A stretch of 64,000 nucleotides of DNA, taken from contig NZ_JACHVP010000003.1 in the NCBI RefSeq assembly GCF_014190775.1, forward strand, positions 1 to 64,000, written 5' to 3'. The position numbers were made by a program, and so were the translations under genes. This DNA is from Leifsonia aquatica (GTDB lineage: Bacteria; Actinomycetota; Actinomycetes; Actinomycetales; Microbacteriaceae). The notes below the pieces were generated by a model. The model ran no database searches. It was given only the letters and a program-made list of their open reading frames with translations, and had not been told where the DNA came from. Shown piece by piece: positions 59,579 to 64,000 of the stretch (position 1 is its first letter; each line of letters begins with the position of its first letter).

Positions 59579-59985
59579 ACATGGCGGACGAGCCGCTCCA
59601 ACGGCCGGACGGCTACGCCGGCCAGGTGATCGATGCCGAGCTGCACCTGCTCGACCGGCAGATCCTCGACCGCGACGACGTTCCCGTCGTGACGGTCGAC
59701 GATCTCGAACTCAGCGACATCCCCCTCGACCAGCTCATCGAGCCGGGCACCCCGGCGCCGGTGATCGAGAACCTGCTCAGCGGATCCGCGCTGTGGACCC
59801 GGATGTTCGGAGGCCGTCCGCCGCGCTCCCGCCTGCACCGCATCCCGTGGTCGGATGTCGCCCGCGTGGACATCGTCGTCTCGCTGGGCGTCTCCGGCGA
59901 GCGCCTCGATGTCACCTGGGTGGAGCGGTGGGCACGCGACCACATCGTCGGGCGTATCCCCGGAGGCCGTCATGGTCCTGAGTGA
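59575..59985 (+). CDS. PRC-barrel-like protein, transporter operon
   Basis: 136 residues from ATG 59575 (ATGA overlap; ATG 59581 is also possible). AGQVIDAELHLLDRQILDRD with VPVVTVDDLEL has the strand pattern of a PRC barrel, followed by a negatively charged middle and a C-terminal beta-rich part. Pairs of PRC-barrel proteins next to NRAMP-like or MgtE-like transporters are common in actinobacteria; a regulatory, ion-sensing role is inference. Confidence 0.6.
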   Translation: MNMADEPLQRPDGYAGQVIDAELHLLDRQILDRDDVPVVTVDDLELSDIPLDQLIEPGTPAPVIENLLSGSALWTRMFGGRPPRSRLHRIPWSDVARVDIVVSLGVSGERLDVTWVERWARDHIVGRIPGGRHGPE

Positions 59986-60322
59986 CCTGCTGCAGACACC
60001 CGTCTACGACCCGGACGGCACCCGCCTCGGAAAGGTGATCGACGCACGTTTCGTCGTCGACGGGGCGCCGGGACAACTGCTCGCGCAGGCGCGGCTGGAC
60101 GGCTTCGTGGTGAGCGCCCATTCGGGCTCGTCGTTCCTCGGGTACGAGCGCACGGACGAGTCGTCGCCGTGGTTGATCGCCCGGTTCCTGCGCTGGCGGC
60201 ACCGCGGCGCGTTCCTCGTCCGCTGGGGCGACATCGAGCGCGTCACGGGTGACGCGATCCGGCTGAGGTCCGGCTACCGCCGGTACGACGCACGACTCGA
60301 CACCTCCTCCCGCGCTGACTGA
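59972..60322 (+). CDS. PRC-barrel domain protein
   Basis: 116 residues from ATG 59972, 14 bases inside the previous gene. LSDLLQTPVYDPDGTRLGKV and IDARFVVDGAPGQLLAQARL are the classic PRC-barrel opening. The end (FLRWRHRGAFLVRWGDIERV) is a second half-barrel. Last gene of the transporter operon; convergent with the small orphan-family gene 12 bases later. Confidence 0.75.
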   Translation: MVLSDLLQTPVYDPDGTRLGKVIDARFVVDGAPGQLLAQARLDGFVVSAHSGSSFLGYERTDESSPWLIARFLRWRHRGAFLVRWGDIERVTGDAIRLRSGYRRYDARLDTSSRAD

Positions 60323-60334
60323 GCAGGCGGCTCG

Positions 60335-60658
60335 TCAGACGACCAGCCGACCGACGAGGGGCTCGCCCTCCTCGTCGATCGCGATCAGCCCGGTGTTGCT
60401 GGCGGCGGACTCCATGAGCCTCTCGACCCAGTCGCGGTCGACCTGGGGCGCCTTCGATCCGTCGAAGTGGAAGCGCAGGGGGAGGGATGCGTCGAGCCAG
60501 ATGCAGTTGCGTCCGCCTCCGGTGGAGGCATCCTCCTTCCACGACATCGTGAATGCTTCGCGGCGGCGGAGCTTGTCGACGATGACGACCTGCAGGTGGG
60601 CGAGGGCTCGATCCTCGAACTCGATCCGCGACGTTCCGTCGTACACCAGGTAACCCAT
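60335..60658 (-). CDS. Small orphan-family protein ('GYLVYDGTSRI' family), copy 2
   Basis: 107 residues, the same length as copy 1 at 56761-57084. GYLVYDGTSRIEFEDR, LAHLQVVIVDKLRRREAF, MSWKEDASTGGGRNCIWLDA and LPLRFHFDGSKAPQVDRDW follow copy 1 closely. Intact and probably expressed; it is divergent from the ArsR operon. Function unknown. Confidence 0.8.
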   Translation of the reverse strand: MGYLVYDGTSRIEFEDRALAHLQVVIVDKLRRREAFTMSWKEDASTGGGRNCIWLDASLPLRFHFDGSKAPQVDRDWVERLMESAASNTGLIAIDEEGEPLVGRLVV

Positions 60659-60726
60659 TTCGGCGCGTCCTCCCGCGGCCCACCACTCTCGTCGAGAAGC
60701 GTGTGCCGATCCAATCCCATCCCGCT

Positions 60727-60750
60727 ATACTTAGGCAAATGCCAAAGTAT
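60727..60750. promoter_or_regulatory. ArsR operator over the -10 element and start codon
   Basis: ATACTTAGGC-AAAT-GCCAAAGTAT is an inverted repeat with ten-base arms and one mismatch. It covers the -10 hexamer TATACT (60726-60731) and the ATG at 60739. The hexamer ends seven bases before the ATG, so transcription should begin at or next to the start codon. Confidence 0.75.
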
Positions 60751-61077
60751 CGTGACGAGGTCGACGCCGTGCTCCGCGCGCTCGCGGATCCCACGCGCCG
60801 AGCCGTCGTGGAGCGTCTCGCCCTGTCGCCGGCGGTGGTGTCCGAACTCGCCGAGCCGTTCCCGATGACTCTGCCGTCGTTCGTGCAGCACCTCGGGATC
60901 CTCGAGGACGCGGGGGTGATCGTGTCGGAGAAGCAGGGCCGCGTCCGCACGGTGAGCCTGCGTCCCGGCGCTCTCGACGTGCTGCAGCTGTGGCTCGGTG
61001 AGCAGCGGACCCCCGCGGAGCACCAGGCCGACCGGCTCGGCATCCATCTCGCCCGCGCGACCCAGAAGGAGAACTGA
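60739..61077 (+). CDS. ArsR-family transcriptional regulator
   Basis: 112 residues from ATG 60739. Winged helix: VDAVLRALADPTRRAVVERL, SELAEPFPMTLPSFVQHLGI, DAGVIVSEKQGRVRTVSL. No cysteine metal site. This SdpR/YgaV-like subgroup is often first in operons with SRPBCC and RibD-like genes, as here. The message appears leaderless and the operator lies over the start, so tight autorepression is expected. Confidence 0.87.
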   Translation: MPKYRDEVDAVLRALADPTRRAVVERLALSPAVVSELAEPFPMTLPSFVQHLGILEDAGVIVSEKQGRVRTVSLRPGALDVLQLWLGEQRTPAEHQADRLGIHLARATQKEN

Positions 61078-61078
61078 C

Positions 61079-61723
61079 ATGTCCCGTGTCCGCATGGATC
61101 TCTTCACATCTCTCGACGGCTACACGCCGTCCGACCAGACGCCCGACAACCCGATGGGCGAGGACTGGAACCGCCTCACCGCCGCGTACACCGCGACTCG
61201 CACCTTCCGCGAGAAGACCTTCGGCGACACCAGCGGGCGGGGTACCACCGGTGTCGACGACCGTTACGGCGCCGCGTTCTTCGAGGGCGTGGGAGCCGAG
61301 ATCATGGGCGCCGGGATGTTCGGCCTCCACGCCCATCCCACGGATGCGGAATGGACGGGCTGGTGGGGTCCGAACCCGCCGTTCCACACCCCCGTCTACG
61401 TGCTGACCCACTCCGCACCCCGCCCCTCGATCGCGATGGAGGGCGGCACGACATTCCACTTCCGCGACGCCGCCATCGACGACGTTCTCCGCGAGGCGCG
61501 CGAGGCGGCCGGAGGCCAGGATGTGCGGATCGGAGGCGGCTACGGCACCGCGCGCGCAGCACTGGACGCCGGCCTCGTCGACGACCTGCACCTCATGGTC
61601 GCCCCCATCTTCCTCGGTCGCGGTCATCGGCTCTGGGACGACCTCGGCGGCTTCGACGCCACACACTCGGTGACGTCGGAGGTCGCCGAGAGCGGCGTGA
61701 TCCACGTCACCCTGACCCGATAG
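61079..61723 (+). CDS. RibD C-terminal/dihydrofolate reductase-like protein
   Basis: 214 residues starting one base after the ArsR stop, with AAGGAG upstream. DHFR-like fold: VRMDLFTSLDGY, MGAGMFGLHAHP, FHTPVYVLTHSAPRP, VRIGGGYGTARAALDAGLVD, DDLHLMVAPIFLGRGHRLWD. Members of this family (COG0262 type) are common, mostly uncharacterised NAD(P)H reductases. Part of the ArsR-led operon. Confidence 0.85.
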   Translation: MSRVRMDLFTSLDGYTPSDQTPDNPMGEDWNRLTAAYTATRTFREKTFGDTSGRGTTGVDDRYGAAFFEGVGAEIMGAGMFGLHAHPTDAEWTGWWGPNPPFHTPVYVLTHSAPRPSIAMEGGTTFHFRDAAIDDVLREAREAAGGQDVRIGGGYGTARAALDAGLVDDLHLMVAPIFLGRGHRLWDDLGGFDATHSVTSEVAESGVIHVTLTR

Positions 61724-61732
61724 GACATCGAG

Positions 61733-62197
61733 ATGACACACGAACGCAGGCTCGCACACTCCGGCTTCACCCTCACCCGCGACTATCCCGCACCGGTCGA
61801 GAAGGTGTGGGGAGCGTTCGCCGACGAACAGCAGAAGCGGAGCTGGTGGGGAGCGGGCGACGAGGCGGAGGCCCGTGCGTGGGCCTTCGATTTCCGCGTC
61901 GGCGGTCGCGACATCGATGAGGGCCAGTTCCACAACGGGCCGCTGTCGCGATACGAGGCGACCTACACCGACATCGTCGAGCACTCCCGCATCGTCACCA
62001 CGTACGACATGTGGCTCGACGGGGAGCACATGTCCACGTCGCTCGCCTCCCTCGAGTTCGAGCCCATCGCCGATGGCACCCGCTTCACGCACACCGAGCA
62101 CGGCATCTTCTTCGACCGCTTCTGGGCGGACGGCCAGGGGCGCGAGGACGGCACGCGCGGACTCCTCGACGCGTTGGAGAGGTACCTCGCGCGGTAG
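61733..62197 (+). CDS. SRPBCC (AHSA1-type) domain protein
   Basis: 154 residues. FTLTRDYPAPVEKVWGAFAD, the bulky KRSWWGAG turn, DFRVGGRD and the C-terminal helix GTRGLLDALERYLAR are typical of AHSA1-like SRPBCC proteins that bind hydrophobic ligands. It closes the ArsR-RibD-SRPBCC operon nine bases after the RibD-like gene. It often co-occurs with this regulator type. Confidence 0.87.
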   Translation: MTHERRLAHSGFTLTRDYPAPVEKVWGAFADEQQKRSWWGAGDEAEARAWAFDFRVGGRDIDEGQFHNGPLSRYEATYTDIVEHSRIVTTYDMWLDGEHMSTSLASLEFEPIADGTRFTHTEHGIFFDRFWADGQGREDGTRGLLDALERYLAR

Positions 62198-62204
62198 GGG
62201 AGCG

Positions 62205-62444
62205 ACCGCGGTGACCCATGAGCCGTGGCGGACTTGCGCCGCCCGGCCTTCGAATATGGAGCGCGGGGTAACGGGGCCTCGAGCCAGATGCAGATGCGTC
62301 CGCCTCCGGTGCAGGCATCTTCCTTCCACGACACGCAAATGCTTTGCGGCGGTGGAGCTTGTCGACGCTGACGACCTGCAGATAGGCGAAGACTCGGCCG
62401 TCGGGGTCGATCAGCGACGTTCCGTCGTACACCGGGTAACCCGT
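62205..62444 (-). pseudogene. Broken third copy of the 'GYLVYDGTSRI' family
   Basis: The minus strand reads GYPVYDGTSLIDPDGRVFAY and LQVVSVDKLHRRKAF, then slips frame near 62336 into VSWKEDACTGGGRICIWLEA. Both parts align with the intact copy at 60335-60658. Beyond that the similarity fades. At least one frameshift and several substitutions make it a pseudogene. Confidence 0.7.
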
Positions 62445-62635
62445 TCCCACATTCTCCTTCGGCACGCCGTTGTGGCGGAGAAGGGCTAGGACGTCGAACC
62501 GCTCCCTGGCTGGCTCCGCTCCACAAGCGCGTCCTCTCTTTTGGCGAGCGCGTCAATCCGCTGGCGCATTCTGTTCATGCGTGTTGAGTTCCCCTCACAT
62601 CCTCGTTTGAGGCATGCCGCGCAAAGGAGAGCAGA
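62445..62635. other. Leader region before the envelope-stress cluster
   Basis: No gene is supported. AAAGGAGAG at 62623-62631 is the ribosome site of the next gene. No convincing promoter pair was seen. Confidence 0.4.
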
Positions 62636-63292
62636 ATGTCCGACACCACCACGCCGTACGGCGGCCCGGGAGATCAGCAAAGCAAGGCTGACCTTGCTCG
62701 CGACCAGGCCGCGCATGTCGCAGATACCGCGACTGACGAAGGCCAACACGTCGTTGAAGTCGCCAAACAGGAAGCCGGAGACGTCGTCGATGAGGCCAAA
62801 TCTCAGGCGAGAGACCTATATCAGCAGGCGCAAAGCGAGCTGAGAGACCAGGCGGCCGTCCAGCAGGAGCGCGTCGCATCGGGGCTGCGTGCGATCAGCG
62901 ACGAACTTTCGCAAATGGCGGAAGCCTCAGAGTCTCGTGGCGTCGCGAGTGAGTTGGTCCAGCAAGCCGCCGAACGTGCAGGCGGCGTCGCGTCGTGGAT
63001 CGGTCAACGTGATCCAGGCTCCCTGCTAGGTGAGGTCAAGGCGTATGCCCGGCGCAACCCCGGCACGTTCATCGCTGCCGCCGCCGTAGCGGGCGTCCTC
63101 GCTGGGCGCCTGACGCGCTCGCTGACCAGCGGGCCACCGAAGGCAGGCGCGGGAACTTCCGATGACCGGACCGAACAACGCGATCAAGAGTCGACCACCC
63201 CGCGCACGCCGAAGCGTCCACCCACCGCCACCATCATCCCTGCCGACGCCGTCGAAGCCGGGTACGACCCGAACGCCGGTGAACAGTCGTGA
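62636..63292 (+). CDS. Coiled-coil stress/envelope-type protein
   Basis: 218 residues with AAAGGAGAG upstream. The first 140 residues are Ala/Gln/Glu-rich and helical (DLARDQAAHVADTATDEGQH), followed by an amphipathic and then hydrophobic helix (TFIAAAAVAGVLAGRLTRSL) and a polar tail. It heads a set with Holin-X and DUF3618 proteins, a common actinobacterial cluster of unknown role at the membrane. It may help shape or protect the envelope. Confidence 0.72.
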   Translation: MSDTTTPYGGPGDQQSKADLARDQAAHVADTATDEGQHVVEVAKQEAGDVVDEAKSQARDLYQQAQSELRDQAAVQQERVASGLRAISDELSQMAEASESRGVASELVQQAAERAGGVASWIGQRDPGSLLGEVKAYARRNPGTFIAAAAVAGVLAGRLTRSLTSGPPKAGAGTSDDRTEQRDQESTTPRTPKRPPTATIIPADAVEAGYDPNAGEQS

Positions 63293-63705
63293 CAGACGAG
63301 CCGACACCCTCCGAAGAGAAAGCAGCCACCACTTCCCTCGGTGACCTGCTCGGAGAAGTGACACGGGATCTGTCGACACTGATGCGTCAAGAACTGGAGC
63401 TGGCTAAAGCAGAGTTGCGTCAATCCGCGACGCGCGCTGGAAAAGGTGCGGGCCTGCTCGGCGGCGCCGGTTACGCCGGCCTCGTGGTCCTGTTCTTTCT
63501 TTCGGTGGCGCTGTGGTGGGGGCTGGGATACCTGATCGGCAACGCCTGGTCGGCCGTCATCGTGGCGGCCGTGTGGGGTGTTGTCGGGCTCGTACTGTTC
63601 CTGGTCGGACGGCGCCAGCTGGCATCCATCAAAGGTGTTCCGCAAACCGTCGAGACCATCAAAGAAATGCCAGAGGCACTGAAACGAAATGGAGAAAACC
63701 GATGA
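63289..63705 (+). CDS. Actinobacterial Holin-X-family membrane protein
   Basis: 138 residues from GTG 63289 (GTGA overlap). A helical N-terminus (LGDLLGEVTRDLSTLMRQEL, ELAKAEL) is followed by two membrane helices (GAGYAGLVVLFFLSVALWWG and AVIVAAVWGVVGLVLFLVG). This is the Phage_holin_3_6/'Holin-X' profile; despite the name there is no phage context. Confidence 0.82.
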   Translation: MTDEPTPSEEKAATTSLGDLLGEVTRDLSTLMRQELELAKAELRQSATRAGKGAGLLGGAGYAGLVVLFFLSVALWWGLGYLIGNAWSAVIVAAVWGVVGLVLFLVGRRQLASIKGVPQTVETIKEMPEALKRNGENR

Positions 63706-64000
63706 GCGACGACCCGGACGCGATCCGCGCCAACATTGAAAGCACCCGCCGCGAACTGAGCGGCAACGTGGACGCACTAGCCGACAAAGTGACGCCGTCC
63801 AAGATCGCTCACCGCCAGGCCGAGAAGGTGAAGTCCGCTTTCCGATCTGTCACCGAACGCGTCATGGGCTCTGCGGACTCGCCCACGCACTCCGCCCAGA
63901 CGCCCGGCACATCGGTCGGCGACGGCGTCGCCGACGCCGGTAAAGCAATCATCGACAAGGCAGAAGGAAACCCTCTCGCGGTCGGCCTGATCGCATTCGG
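63702..64000 (+). CDS. DUF3618 domain protein (cut by window end)
   Basis: The visible 99 residues start SDDPDAIRANIESTRRELSG and NVDALADKVTPSKIAHRQAE, the DUF3618 signature, and end at the beginning of a likely membrane helix (NPLAVGLIAFG). ATG 63702 overlaps the Holin-X stop. Third gene of the envelope cluster; the rest lies beyond base 64000. Confidence 0.85.
   Translation, partial: MSDDPDAIRANIESTRRELSGNVDALADKVTPSKIAHRQAEKVKSAFRSVTERVMGSADSPTHSAQTPGTSVGDGVADAGKAIIDKAEGNPLAVGLIAF

Noticed and set aside
60731-62338. A 535-codon minus-strand frame across the ArsR-RibD-SRPBCC operon
   Set aside because: It is antisense to three recognisable genes and has shadow composition.
1-64000. CRISPR array or prophage structural genes
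   Set aside because: No regularly spaced repeats and no capsid, tail or terminase genes were seen; the Holin-X protein belongs to a chromosomal envelope cluster.

Overview
This is a high-GC Gram-positive chromosome segment, most likely from the Microbacteriaceae (Actinobacteria). The evidence is the GC-rich codon use, GTG/TTG starts with four-base ATGA/GTGA overlaps, several possibly leaderless genes, lipoprotein and ABC-importer types, three copies of a small 'GYLVYDGTSRI' protein family I associate with Microbacteriaceae, and the Holin-X/DUF3618 envelope cluster at the right end. The species cannot be named from sequence alone.

Left accessory region (1-9.6 kb). A mercury-resistance operon (merA, merB and a second disulfide flavoprotein, minus strand) is read divergently from merR through a textbook MerR-type promoter with a 20-base spacer. 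Next to it lie the remains of a metal-efflux pair (ArsR/CmtR-type regulator plus cation-diffusion transporter), cut off at about 5045, and then an IS110-family element flanked by 26-base direct repeats. A three-gene cassette follows: an exported protein, a di-haem cytochrome b and a small membrane protein. A tRNA-Ser-like 3' end with a strong terminator at 9.42-9.61 kb may be an attachment-site scar closing this island.

Second accessory region (9.8-19.3 kb). It is framed by two related, degenerate tyrosine-recombinase-like genes, one translationally coupled to a large DDE transposase-like gene and one coupled to a lipoprotein gene. Between them are a small HTH protein with tandem operators, a coupled NYN-ribonuclease/AlbA_2 (Schlafen-type) pair with a small upstream gene, a GNAT protein and small membrane proteins. 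This is the best candidate for an undescribed mobile or defence module.

Catabolic region 1 (19.9-33.0 kb). Two divergent operons meet at about 25.0-25.3 kb. The minus operon encodes a PIG-L deacetylase, a Gfo/Idh/MocA oxidoreductase, a NagB-like protein, a divergent PRPP-synthetase-like protein, an RpiB-type isomerase and a TIM-type isomerase. The plus operon encodes a ribose-type ABC importer, an FGGY kinase, a FAD dehydrogenase with a BFD-like iron-sulfur tail, a partner flavoprotein and a small membrane protein. A DeoR-type regulator closes the cluster. Kinase, flavin dehydrogenase, TIM and RpiB recall erythritol-type pathways, but the other enzymes do not fit any pathway I know.

Catabolic region 2 (33.1-47.6 kb). 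An AraC-type regulator is followed by what looks like a complete oxidative L-fucose-type (6-deoxy-sugar) locus: acetyl esterase, aldo/keto reductase and mutarotase on the minus strand; GntR regulator, secreted beta-helix hydrolase with duplicated FN3/F5-8C modules, sugar-acid dehydratase, CUT1 importer without its own ATPase, lactonase, FAH-family hydrolase and SDR on the plus strand.

Right region (48-64 kb). This is more ordinary chromosome: a membrane-anchored molybdopterin oxidoreductase with a TehA/SLAC1-type transporter, a CPBP protease, an SDR and two TetR regulators with clear operators, an SGNH hydrolase, small orphan genes, an NRAMP-like transporter with PRC-barrel partners, an ArsR/RibD-like/SRPBCC operon and the start of a Holin-X/DUF3618 cluster.
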